DNA of 43,169 nucleotides from Gammaproteobacteria bacterium. GTDB lineage: Bacteria; Pseudomonadota; Gammaproteobacteria; PIWD01. The notes under the pieces were generated by a model, which ran no database searches, was not told the DNA's origin, and saw only the letters and a list, made by a program, of their open reading frames with translations. The stretch's first letter is position 1, and the number at the start of each line of letters is the position of its first letter. Location: positions 1 through 43,169 of the forward strand of contig PIWD01000010.1 in assembly GCA_003354005.1 (NCBI GenBank). Reading direction: 5' to 3'. A program made the translations under genes and the position numbers. Below are positions 24,900-32,738 of the stretch, one piece after another.

Positions 24900-26330
24900 T
24901 TATACAGAAATTTTATTTTTTGCTCGCAAAGAAGGGAAATGATGTAGGATCATCATCAGTAAAAGGTTAGCTGTAAAACCTGGGATGAGTTCATATAATT
25001 TAAAAATACCACCAACATGAAGACCCAGACTATGCCATACAATCGTCACAAAAGCACCCGTAAGCATACCAATTGCTGCCGTTTTTGAAGTAATATTTTT
25101 GCTATATAGGCTCAATAATAGAACTGGGCCGAATGAGGCTCCAAAGCCAGCCCAAGCATATCCGACTAAGTTAAGTAATGTTTCTTTTGGATGAAATGCC
25201 ATAAATAAGGCAACAAAAGCAATAAGAAATAGTGTGAGGCGGTCTGATCGTAATTTTCCTGCTTGTATTTTTTTATTAGTAAAGAGTGTGTATAGATCTT
25301 CAGTGATGGTGCTACAAGAAGAAATAAGCTGTGCTGCAACCGTACTCATGATGGCTGACAAAATGGCTGAAAACAATAAACCGTTGCTCCAGGGGTCTAG
25401 TGCAACTTCACTGAGTTTTAAAAATACGGTCTCAGGGTTGGCTAGTTTTCCCTGAAAAAACACTGATCCAGCAAGGCCAATCAGATAGGAGGTAATAAGA
25501 CAGAGTATCATCCATGTCATGCAGATACGACGTGATAGCAAAATATTTTTAGTGTGTTTAGCTGCCATAAATCGCACCAAAATATGGGGTTGACCAAAGT
25601 AACCTAATCCCCAGCCGAGTGCAGATAAGCAGGATATCCAGCTAACTTTATTCAATGCATTTAAATAACCAGCATTATGTGTTTGATAGTAAAGATGCAT
25701 CCCATTGAAAGAGCCAATTTTTTGCATAACGATCACCGCAACAATGATAAAAGCAACTAACATCAGAATGCCTTGAAAAACATCCACCCAGTTGACGGCT
25801 AGAAACCCTCCAACAGCAGAATAAACAGTGATAATAGCTGCGCCGACAAATAGGGAGGTATGATAATCCCAATGGAAAGTACTTTGCATTAATAAGGCTG
25901 CAGAGACAAAGCCTGAAGAGATGTATAGTGTAAAGAATATTAAAATAATCAGTGAAGATGCAAGTTCTATCACTGGTGAGTCTGCATTAAAACGGTTGTA
26001 AAAGAAAGTGGGAATTGTTTGTGAGTCGTTATATCGAATCGAATCTTCACGAAGGCGGGCAGCTACCAGACGCCAGTTGAAATAAGCACCGATTGTTAAA
26101 CCAATGGGCAGCCAAATTTGGTTCATCCCGAATGCAAAGGCGGCACCAGGCAATGCCATAACTAACCAGCCACCCATATCAGAAGCACCAGCCCCTAGTG
26201 CAGTACTCCAAGGGCCTAATTGTCGATGTGCAAGAATAAAGTCAGCGTGACTTTTCGTACGACGACTAGCAACGAATGCAATCACGAAAATTATAAGGGT
26301 ATATAGGACAAAAGTAATTACCAGTTCCAT
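24900..26330 (-). CDS. putP: Sodium/proline symporter PutP (SSS family)
   Basis: This inner-membrane sodium:solute symporter has 476 residues and about 13 helices. PutP landmarks include 'DFILAHRQLGPWSTALGAGASDMGGWLVMALPGAAF', 'GYFGQPHILVRFMAAK' and 'SAILSAIMSTVAAQLISSCSTITEDLYT' (sodium-site helix). Another is 'VGYAWAGFGASFGPVLLLSLYSKNITSKTAAIGMLTGAFVTIVWHSLG'. ATG 26330 is chosen because GGAGCATCAC precedes it; a start at 26366 adds 12 non-family residues. It is convergent with rsmA, with only 3 bases between them. A proline importer fits an amino-acid-fed intracellular lifestyle, but substrate is by homology. Confidence 0.9.
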   Translation of the reverse strand: MELVITFVLYTLIIFVIAFVASRRTKSHADFILAHRQLGPWSTALGAGASDMGGWLVMALPGAAFAFGMNQIWLPIGLTIGAYFNWRLVAARLREDSIRYNDSQTIPTFFYNRFNADSPVIELASSLIILIFFTLYISSGFVSAALLMQSTFHWDYHTSLFVGAAIITVYSAVGGFLAVNWVDVFQGILMLVAFIIVAVIVMQKIGSFNGMHLYYQTHNAGYLNALNKVSWISCLSALGWGLGYFGQPHILVRFMAAKHTKNILLSRRICMTWMILCLITSYLIGLAGSVFFQGKLANPETVFLKLSEVALDPWSNGLLFSAILSAIMSTVAAQLISSCSTITEDLYTLFTNKKIQAGKLRSDRLTLFLIAFVALFMAFHPKETLLNLVGYAWAGFGASFGPVLLLSLYSKNITSKTAAIGMLTGAFVTIVWHSLGLHVGGIFKLYELIPGFTANLLLMMILHHFPSLRAKNKISV

Positions 26331-26504
26331 GTGATGCTCCATAGTTACGTGACATATTCCCGCCACTAAACAGTCACTGACCGTTCAAGCGGATGCTTCT
26401 TGCGACCCGTACTGATTACAACTACCTTCCGCAATAAGGATTGCTGCACCTATGGTTATGTGGGAACTGCTTTACACATTTCAAGAAGTTCCAGTACGAT
26501 TACT
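26331..26504. other. Non-coding stretch upstream of putP
   Basis: No gene was recognised. The minus strand has a broken GC-richer piece ending 'EASA' that vaguely resembles the tail of an IS605 TnpB, not strong enough to call. The promoter of putP should lie here. Confidence 0.3.
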
Positions 26505-26578
26505 CCCTTTGATTGTATGAAATATATTTAATGTGGTCAACTCTTTTTCTTAAGTTCGCTTATGCTCATTCTTGGTAA
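26505..26578 (+). repeat. Promoter-region repeat, copy 1 (no hairpin)
   Basis: AAATATATTTAAT, CTTTTTCTTAAGTTCGCTTA and GCTCATTCTTGGTAAG occur here in order. The same blocks recur at 29583-29674 upstream of the methyltransferase-TPR gene, where a ~30-base hairpin (repeat copy C) interrupts them after CGCTTA. Each copy precedes a plus-strand unknown gene. CTTAAG-TTCG-CTTATG resembles a PmrA half-site pair (YTTAAK twice), with spacing 4 instead of 5. Confidence 0.55.
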
Positions 26579-26641
26579 GAAGCATGTACTTCTGGCCAAA
26601 TATGTGGTACGGTATGTGTCATAACTTATGATGAGACTATT

Positions 26642-28711
26642 ATGATACATAATAACGATGAAAAAAAGAATGAGTCACCAGCTCTGCTTCACCAGATTGA
26701 ATTTAGGATTCTCCAGCAGCTAGGGATGATTTTTAAGGATAGGATGGCAGTTGAATCGCTGCCTGATTCGGATGAGAAAAGTGAGGAGAAAAATGATCTG
26801 GAAGTTAACCTGGAAGAGGAGATATTCAGATCGGAAGTTACATCGAGTTTGTCTAATGATGAAAAGGCAGTGCTTACCTTGATCCCTGCTTCTCTCAGTG
26901 CGGAGGATAAATATAAAAAAATTCTAACAAATGAGATTAGTGAGAACCATGGATTAGAAGCAAAGTATAGAAATTTATTACAGCTTCTAGAACAACGCAA
27001 TAATGCCTATAATGAAATGGGCGGTATATCCGTTACTATGCAACTCAGTGCTGAAGATAAGGAAAAGCTGATAAGAAACTACGCACTTGCAAGACAGGGA
27101 CAGTTAGCACGTGGTGATGTGCGGGGGATCAAAGTCACTGAAACGAAAAATGGTGCCAACTTTAGAGTGGAAAAGCCATTCAAGGGCTATGCCTCTTTGA
27201 ATCCTTTAAGTGCATTTGATATTAGGCACAAAAAATGGCTTAGATTTACTGTCAAAGGGATGAAGGACTTAGCTCGTGAAAGGATGGCTACTATACGTGA
27301 ATTCGTACAATTTTTGGATTTGAAAGGTGGAAATGCCGAAATAGGTGGTGGAGACACAATTTATATTTTGGCTTTTTCGGATGATGACACGGAATATGGC
27401 AGAGTAGATGACCGCATGGATTTGGCGCGTGAAATCATATTCAACACGAGAAGTGGTCATTTCCTTGAATTTGCCAAAGAAGACAGGGAGTCCTACGAAT
27501 TTAAGCCGAATGCTACTTTAAGTGGATTAGATCATATTTGGAATTGGACAAGGAGACTTTTGCCAGATCGAGGAGAGTACTCGGCTCTATTTGCGATGTC
27601 AGAGGAGCGCAATAGGCTGCTTAAGTTGAATAAGAATCCAGCGAAGAGCGAGGGCATGATAGTACCTGGGATGTTAATGGCATCACTTATGGTGACTTGT
27701 TGGACGGGGACTCACCCCGAGGACGCTAGTAATAAGCATTACATACGCCCTGCATTTGTAGATGCTTTCTTACATAGGTTTTCGAAGGAACAAATATTGC
27801 AAATCTGGGCTGAAATTGATATGGAGGAATTGAGGTTGTCGAAGGAGACTAATACTACTGCTGTGGAAGGAAATAATTTGATGAAATTGACAAGTCGTGC
27901 AATATATAGAACCCTTATGCACTCAGGTATCAAGGAGAAACAAGATATTGCAGTTCGGTACATGGCTCACACTACTGCTGCAGACACTAAGAATGCTTCT
28001 ACTGATGATATTTTGGACAATGCTGTAACAACTGATATAGCATTAAGTGCAATTGTAAATATTCCTAAATTAGATCTAAAGGATAGACTAGAGTTTGCTG
28101 ATGCAGTCTTAAGTCAATTAGAACCAAATGATGAAGCAGGTGTGCTAGAAAATATTCAGAATATACAAATTAACCTTATCAATGATGGAAAAGTGGTTAA
28201 TGCGCATAATTTAATGCAATATGTTCTGCCAGCTCCTAAGGCAGTGATGGAGAGGGTGAGTACTATGGAAGAATATGCAAATGTGATGCGTAACATGCCT
28301 AAGTCAGAAGGCCCTAATGAAAATGAATATAGTGAAGGAGATGTGAGTGAATATCTTGCACTTCGAATAGGCATGGATTTGCTTGAATTAGCGCAGACAA
28401 CGCCTAGCGGATTAAAAAAAGCACCTGATTGGATTGTAAAATATGCGGTGGGCGATGCAAAAGAAGCTGAAGTCAACAAGATTAAGATTCAGTCTGCTAA
28501 TATATTACCATATTTAGCTGCGGTAAAAAGAGAATATGGAAGAGAGCTCTTGGACGGTATTAATATCCTTAATAGTAGGCAAAGTTCTAGTGCTGATGAA
28601 AAGAAAGTATATGAAAATATACTAAGTCCAGTCTTCATAAAGATGCAATTACAAGTACAAGTACAAGGTATTGAAGAAGAACGGGAGAATAATAATAGTA
28701 TGGGCTCGTGA
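26642..28711 (+). CDS. Large unknown soluble protein, Dot/Icm effector candidate
   Basis: The 689-residue product is not recognised. It has no signal peptide or membrane helix. It is charged and mainly helical, with a Glu/Asp/Ser-rich N-terminus ('DSDEKSEEKNDLEVNLEEE'), a Gly-containing central part ('GGNAEIGGGDTIYILAFSDDDTEYGRVDDRMD', about 225-256), a repeat-poor helical C-half, and a terminus 'GIEEERENNNSMGS'. The last is an E-block of the sort that aids Dot/Icm export. It is neighbour to icmS/icmT and shares an upstream repeat with the methyltransferase-TPR gene. ATG 26642 has only a weak GAG ribosome site. Function is unknown; effector status is inferred from context, tail and size. Confidence 0.6.
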   Translation: MIHNNDEKKNESPALLHQIEFRILQQLGMIFKDRMAVESLPDSDEKSEEKNDLEVNLEEEIFRSEVTSSLSNDEKAVLTLIPASLSAEDKYKKILTNEISENHGLEAKYRNLLQLLEQRNNAYNEMGGISVTMQLSAEDKEKLIRNYALARQGQLARGDVRGIKVTETKNGANFRVEKPFKGYASLNPLSAFDIRHKKWLRFTVKGMKDLARERMATIREFVQFLDLKGGNAEIGGGDTIYILAFSDDDTEYGRVDDRMDLAREIIFNTRSGHFLEFAKEDRESYEFKPNATLSGLDHIWNWTRRLLPDRGEYSALFAMSEERNRLLKLNKNPAKSEGMIVPGMLMASLMVTCWTGTHPEDASNKHYIRPAFVDAFLHRFSKEQILQIWAEIDMEELRLSKETNTTAVEGNNLMKLTSRAIYRTLMHSGIKEKQDIAVRYMAHTTAADTKNASTDDILDNAVTTDIALSAIVNIPKLDLKDRLEFADAVLSQLEPNDEAGVLENIQNIQINLINDGKVVNAHNLMQYVLPAPKAVMERVSTMEEYANVMRNMPKSEGPNENEYSEGDVSEYLALRIGMDLLELAQTTPSGLKKAPDWIVKYAVGDAKEAEVNKIKIQSANILPYLAAVKREYGRELLDGINILNSRQSSSADEKKVYENILSPVFIKMQLQVQVQGIEEERENNNSMGS

Positions 28712-28864
28712 GTTAACTTGGATGCCTTGTTTGTGCGAGCTTTGAGCAGTTTCAGAAGTTCTACACTAGCCTCCGCTAAAAAATGACTGATAACTTCAGA
28801 CATATATTCTGGCGGTTGCAGCAAGCCATTCTAAGTAGCAGGTGCGTGACCCTTAATTAGAAGG
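28712..28864. other. Convergent gap between the 689-residue gene and icmS
   Basis: No gene is seen. On the minus strand about 28710-28830 keeps an open frame 'LQPPEYMSEVISHFLAEASVELLKLLKARTNKASK' running into the end of the convergent gene. It may be a relic of something, but is unidentified. No clear terminator hairpin with a U run was found. Confidence 0.25.
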
Positions 28865-29230
28865 TTAGTCGTATAGCAACTCATCAACGAGCGTGATTTT
28901 GCGGGAGGGTGCACTGTAGTAAAGTTCACAGATAACATCAATAATGCAGACGGCTCGTATAATTAAGGGAGTACTATCATCAAATGTAACCATGATGCCA
29001 AGCATCGATTTTTTTTCGTCCTTAAAATCTACACCAAGCCCATAGCTAAAGCAGAGGGAAGATAATTGATCGGCTCGTTTACAGATGGCTGGTAGTAAAC
29101 CGTGATCTGAGAAAACTTCGGGGTAGCTAATTTTACGATCACGTAGCACAAAGTTAATCTCCATGCCCTTTGCAACGTTTGAGCAAAGGTTTGTTATCAT
29201 TTTTGCGATAGGTTCTTTTTTTTCAGCCAT
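28865..29230 (-). CDS. icmS: Dot/Icm type IVB secretion chaperone IcmS
   Basis: IcmS is a small cytosolic adaptor that, with IcmW (and LvgA in Legionella), binds effectors and presents them to the DotL coupling complex. The 121-residue product aligns from memory with Legionella IcmS: 'ISYPEVFSDHGLLPAICKRADQLSSLCFSYGLGVDF' matches the 'VSFDEVFSETGLLPAIAKRADQLCSLCLGYGLG' region in order, and the C-terminal 'SAPSRKITLVDELLYD' matches the usual 'DELMYD' end. It follows icmT after 6 bases, the usual icmT-icmS order. icmW is not in the window. Confidence 0.93.
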   Translation of the reverse strand: MAEKKEPIAKMITNLCSNVAKGMEINFVLRDRKISYPEVFSDHGLLPAICKRADQLSSLCFSYGLGVDFKDEKKSMLGIMVTFDDSTPLIIRAVCIIDVICELYYSAPSRKITLVDELLYD

Positions 29231-29236
29231 AATATG

Positions 29237-29497
29237 TCATATCCACCAAGGGTTCGATAATTTACGCTTACCAGCTAGCAGTGCACGTATCCAGCGAGAA
29301 AATACTTGAAAATTGAAGCCATAATGATTCAGGACAGAGAAGAAGACGATGACAGATAGTGCAACGACAAATGTCCATATACGAATGTGTGTGAGAAAAA
29401 GTAGCAACGGAAAAGTTGAACGGGCATCAATCAGCCACAGCATAGCAGGTCTCGCTGAATCACGCCAATGCGCATCGGGGGACGGCAGTCGTTGCAT
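29237..29497 (-). CDS. icmT: Dot/Icm secretion protein IcmT
   Basis: IcmT is a small inner-membrane component of the IVB apparatus, tied in Legionella to export and to pore formation on exit from host cells. The 86-residue length equals the family's. 'WRDSARPAMLWLIDARSTFPLLLFLTHIRIWTF' and the C-terminal 'ALLAGKRKLSNPWWI' are clear family features ('FLAGPRK..RPWW' in Legionella). Two hydrophobic stretches are present at about 20-37 and 40-58. GGAG precedes the ATG by six bases. It is first of the icmTS pair and divergent from the methyltransferase-TPR gene. Confidence 0.93.
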   Translation of the reverse strand: MQRLPSPDAHWRDSARPAMLWLIDARSTFPLLLFLTHIRIWTFVVALSVIVFFSVLNHYGFNFQVFSRWIRALLAGKRKLSNPWWI

Positions 29498-29582
29498 AAA
29501 AGTCTCCTCCTTTAACTAGCCTTACTTCTGCAAAAAAATCCACTTTCAATGAAGTTACAGTACGGCTGTTCTTCGCAATTAT

Positions 29583-29674
29583 ATTAAATATATTTAATAT
29601 AATCAATTCTTTTTCTTAAGTTCGCTTACATACCCATATCTAAAGATAGGGGCTTTACTCTCATTTTTGGTAAG
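29583..29674 (+). repeat. Promoter-region repeat copy 2 with hairpin copy C
   Basis: AAATATATTTAAT...CTTTTTCTTAAGTTCGCTTA matches 26519-26562, then the hairpin CCCATATCT-AA-AGATAGGGG (29633-29652) with CTTTA, then CTCATTTTTGGTAAG. Compared with copy 1, the hairpin looks inserted at CGCTTA. It lies between icmT and the methyltransferase-TPR gene and must contain or modulate their promoters. Confidence 0.6.
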
Positions 29675-29682
29675 TAGGTACA

Positions 29683-31365
29683 GTGAAAATAAAAATTATG
29701 CTTGTGATATTAAGTACTAGCATGTTATCCTTAGCATCAGTTGCTAGTACACGGTTCTTAAGAATTATGAGTATGTTTTCTAAAATTAAAAATAAAGTTA
29801 TCGATAAGAAAAAACGATTTTCTCAAAGCATTCTGTGGGATTGGGAGCGTGATTACTTCGATAAAGCAGGTGTCCATGCATGGACAGGTACAGTTCCTTA
29901 CTACATCACCAGCAACCCCTTTATCGCACACACATACGCCAATATCGTCATCCGATATATTCAAGATCATGTGCAACAGGGGCACTATGTAAAGGGTGAG
30001 CCATTCTACATTCTTGAAATAGGAACGGGTGCTGGTAAATTTAGCTTCTATGTTCTACAGCGTATTCTTGCCTTACAGAAAGCACTACAGCTAGATGATG
30101 TATCGATTGTTTATCTGATGTCTGATTTTACGGACAGCAATATCCGTTATTGGAAAAAACACCCAGTATTGCAGCCATATATTGCCAGCAAGGTCTTGCA
30201 ATTTGCCCTTTATAATATTGAAAAAGATGAATCAATTCGTATTGTAGCGGATGAGGACAAGACTGTTCTGATTAAATCGACTGAAAACCCCTTGATCGTT
30301 TTTTCTAATTATTTATTCGATTCAATACCGCACGACGTGTTTCATATCGAAAATGACCAATTGTATGAATCTTTGACATCTGTTAAAACATCTTACAGCA
30401 ACCTCGATAAAAACACCCCTAAAGATATGCAGAAAGTTGACATAAGCTTTGAGCACAGCAAAATTGATGCGGAAAGCTATTACAACGACCCTATTATGAA
30501 TAAGATCCTCGCTGATTATCAGAAGCACTTTGTGAAAACGAGTGTACTTGTACCTATTGCGGGCTTAGAGGGGTTGCGTCGTCTCTTGCATATTTCCAAA
30601 AATCGAATGTTGTTTATTTTGAGTGATAAGGGGTATAACTGCTTAGAGCATTTGGATCATTTGCATGACCCAGGTGTTACTTTTCATCTTGGTGCGTGCT
30701 TTTCAATGATGGTTAACCTTGATGCTGTTGGTCGATATTTTGTTGAAAAAGGTGGCAAAGCTTTTCACCAATCACCACGCATTGGGTTAAAGACCTCTGC
30801 ATTTATGATTGGTGAACATGTGGAGCAGTTAACGGAGACAAAACTTGCTTGTCAATACTTTTTGGAGCACTTTGGCCCAAGTGATTTCTTTAATTTTCAC
30901 CGCCATATCCGAGCAACTTATAAGCAGTCTGATTACAAAACCTTGTTATCACATATGCAATTATGCCAATGGGATCCCCACATTTTTCATCTACTTATTG
31001 ACTACATTAATAGTACCATTCAACAGGAATCAACCTTGGTTCAGAAAGCCTTCATCGAGGGGATGTATAAAGTTGAAGCGAATTTTTACCACATGCCCAA
31101 TTGCCCTGACACCTTCTTTTCGATTGGTCTATTTTTTCACAATCTGCAATATTATAAAAAGGCCATTGTTTATTATGAAAAGTCTCTTGACAATTTTGAA
31201 CAGCGTTATACAACATTATACAATTTAGCATTGTGTTATTACTTAATTGATGACTTAAAATCTGCACTTAGTTTATTTAAATCTGCTAAAATGAAATTAG
31301 GCAGTTCTGATGAACCAAATAAAGTTGATGAATGGATTGAACGCATCACAAAAAAAATGGCATAG
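29683..31365 (+). CDS. SAM-dependent methyltransferase-like protein with C-terminal TPRs, inside the Dot/Icm locus
   Basis: The 560-residue product has an N-terminal hydrophobic segment (about 5-23) and a methyltransferase-like domain. Motif I is 'FYILEIGTGAGKFS' (about 108-121), followed by 'DVSIVYLMSDFTDSNI' and 'PLIVFSNYLFDSIPHDVFHI'. The order recalls MidA/NDUFAF7 (PF02636-like) enzymes. TPR-like repeats come at the end ('FFSIGLFFHNLQYYKKAIVYYEKSL', 'TTLYNLALCYYLIDDLKSALSLFKSA'). GTG 29683 is used; ATG 29767 is possible and would remove the hydrophobic start. It lies between icmT and dotD, head to head with icmT and 68 bases before dotD. Target unknown: it could modify an apparatus part, act as an effector, or be unrelated. 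Confidence 0.65.
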   Translation: MKIKIMLVILSTSMLSLASVASTRFLRIMSMFSKIKNKVIDKKKRFSQSILWDWERDYFDKAGVHAWTGTVPYYITSNPFIAHTYANIVIRYIQDHVQQGHYVKGEPFYILEIGTGAGKFSFYVLQRILALQKALQLDDVSIVYLMSDFTDSNIRYWKKHPVLQPYIASKVLQFALYNIEKDESIRIVADEDKTVLIKSTENPLIVFSNYLFDSIPHDVFHIENDQLYESLTSVKTSYSNLDKNTPKDMQKVDISFEHSKIDAESYYNDPIMNKILADYQKHFVKTSVLVPIAGLEGLRRLLHISKNRMLFILSDKGYNCLEHLDHLHDPGVTFHLGACFSMMVNLDAVGRYFVEKGGKAFHQSPRIGLKTSAFMIGEHVEQLTETKLACQYFLEHFGPSDFFNFHRHIRATYKQSDYKTLLSHMQLCQWDPHIFHLLIDYINSTIQQESTLVQKAFIEGMYKVEANFYHMPNCPDTFFSIGLFFHNLQYYKKAIVYYEKSLDNFEQRYTTLYNLALCYYLIDDLKSALSLFKSAKMKLGSSDEPNKVDEWIERITKKMA

Positions 31366-31433
31366 TTGGCAATGTAACAGACTTAACAGTATGTTAGAAT
31401 CGAGATTTGAATCTATATAAAATAGGATATACA

Positions 31434-31958
31434 ATGAAGCAGGCAAAATGGTTGTATTTAGGTATTATTCTCTGGGTTGCAGGATGTGCTTCAACTAGCT
31501 CAAATAAAGCACCCCCCGTTGATATCAATTCAGAGTTGCTGCATGGTATTGAAGTTAACACATCAGCGCAGCAAAGAAATACGGAGATCAAGTTAGCTGA
31601 GGCGGCAGTGTCGGTTGCACATTCCTTACAGACTTTGGCGAGTATTGAAAAAGCCACACACCCGAAGGCATCACTACATGTGGATCAAAATCCTTATCAT
31701 ATTGGGATGGGGCAAATTTCTTCGATTGATTGGACAGGGCCTATTGAGCCTGTAGTTAAAAAGATTGCTGAAATTACCCACTATCGCATGCATATATTAG
31801 GGAGTCAGCCTGCCATACCAGTCATAGTGTCGATCAATGATCAAAATGTTCCGATTGGTCAGATATTACGAAACATCGGGTTTCAAGTGCAAAAACAAGC
31901 TGATGTTGTTGTGTTGCCTAAAAAACACATTATTGAGATACGGTACCAACACCTTTAG
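31434..31958 (+). CDS. dotD: Dot/Icm outer-membrane lipoprotein DotD
   Basis: DotD is a secretin-like lipoprotein that helps bring DotH to the outer membrane in the IVB core complex. The 174-residue product from ATG 31434 has a lipoprotein signal 'LGIILWVAGC' (Cys 18). A mostly helical/linker part follows, then the conserved C-domain ('SIDWTGPIEPVVKKIAEITHYRMHILGSQPAIPVIVSINDQNVPIGQILRNIGFQ', with the secretin N0-like fold). An upstream in-frame codon at 31407 would break the signal peptide. AGGATAT lies before ATG 31434. It is followed by dotC after 13 bases. Confidence 0.93.
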   Translation: MKQAKWLYLGIILWVAGCASTSSNKAPPVDINSELLHGIEVNTSAQQRNTEIKLAEAAVSVAHSLQTLASIEKATHPKASLHVDQNPYHIGMGQISSIDWTGPIEPVVKKIAEITHYRMHILGSQPAIPVIVSINDQNVPIGQILRNIGFQVQKQADVVVLPKKHIIEIRYQHL

Positions 31959-31971
31959 AGATCAGTAAACT

Positions 31972-32718
31972 ATGTCTAATCGCATAACAGCCTTTATTAT
32001 CGTACTACTTAGCAGTATTTTACTGACGTGCTGTTCTTCTCCAGATATTGTCGTAACCAATAAAATGCGTTTGGTGGCAGTGCATGAAGCTGGTGTTACG
32101 TATGGGGCACAAAATGGTCTTGTGTGGGCGAGTTCTCATATCAACCGTATTCTGGAGCAACACGCAATCAAACTAGATACAACGTTCAATTTTCACGCTA
32201 TATTGCTTAAAAACAACTTACTGCCACCCATTGTAAGTGAGGGTGGCTCTAGTTTAAATATGAATGATGGTCAGGCCATTCGTTTTGCAGATCGTACCTA
32301 TAAAATTGAAAAAGAAGCGCGCTTTGTGTCAGCCCCACCGACTTGGCGCAATTATCTTTACCTTAACTATACCCATGTCGCCCAGCCTGACACTACCCTT
32401 CTTCCTCGAGATTCTCTAGAAGAGAAAGTCTTATGGACACAGGGTGTCCGTCAAGGTTGGCATCAGGGTATTGCACAGGCACAAGAATTATTTCAAATTA
32501 ACCTCGCACGGTTGCAACATGACTATGTTGGCATGCACTTATACCGAGTTTTACTCAAGAAAAATATGATTTCTGAGCCTTACATTGCCAAAGTAAAATT
32601 GGGTATCACAGGTAATTTAAAGAAAATGCGTGTGAATGATCAGGTCATGCGTATCACCTCAAAATCTAATTTAACGCTTGATAGCAAAAAATGGCGTCCT
32701 ATTCTTATTAAACCATAA
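31972..32718 (+). CDS. dotC: Dot/Icm outer-membrane lipoprotein DotC
   Basis: DotC is a lipoprotein partner of DotD and DotH in the IVB core. The 248-residue product has a signal peptide with lipobox 'LLTC' (Cys 20). A conserved middle follows: 'AVHEAGVTYGAQNGLVWASSHINRILEQH', 'LPPIVSEGGSSLN', 'FVSAPPTWRNYLYL', 'WTQGVRQGWHQGIAQAQELFQINLARLQHDYVGMHLYR'. The 'APPTWRNYL' and 'GW..G..QA' features are typical of DotC/TraI-like lipoproteins. It is somewhat shorter than the ~300 residues of Legionella. Followed by dotB after 20 bases. Confidence 0.93.
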   Translation: MSNRITAFIIVLLSSILLTCCSSPDIVVTNKMRLVAVHEAGVTYGAQNGLVWASSHINRILEQHAIKLDTTFNFHAILLKNNLLPPIVSEGGSSLNMNDGQAIRFADRTYKIEKEARFVSAPPTWRNYLYLNYTHVAQPDTTLLPRDSLEEKVLWTQGVRQGWHQGIAQAQELFQINLARLQHDYVGMHLYRVLLKKNMISEPYIAKVKLGITGNLKKMRVNDQVMRITSKSNLTLDSKKWRPILIKP

Positions 32719-32738
32719 CCTAATAAATAGCTTGAATT

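Noticed and set aside
26367..26500. Possible IS605 TnpB tail on the minus strand upstream of putP
   Set aside because: Only a few residues ('EASA') and the general composition suggest it; frames are broken and no right-end sequence was found.
29237..29497. Small membrane protein as an unrelated orphan
   Set aside because: The 86-residue length and the LDAR, HIRxWTF and LAGxRKxxxPWW features, next to IcmS, identify it as IcmT.
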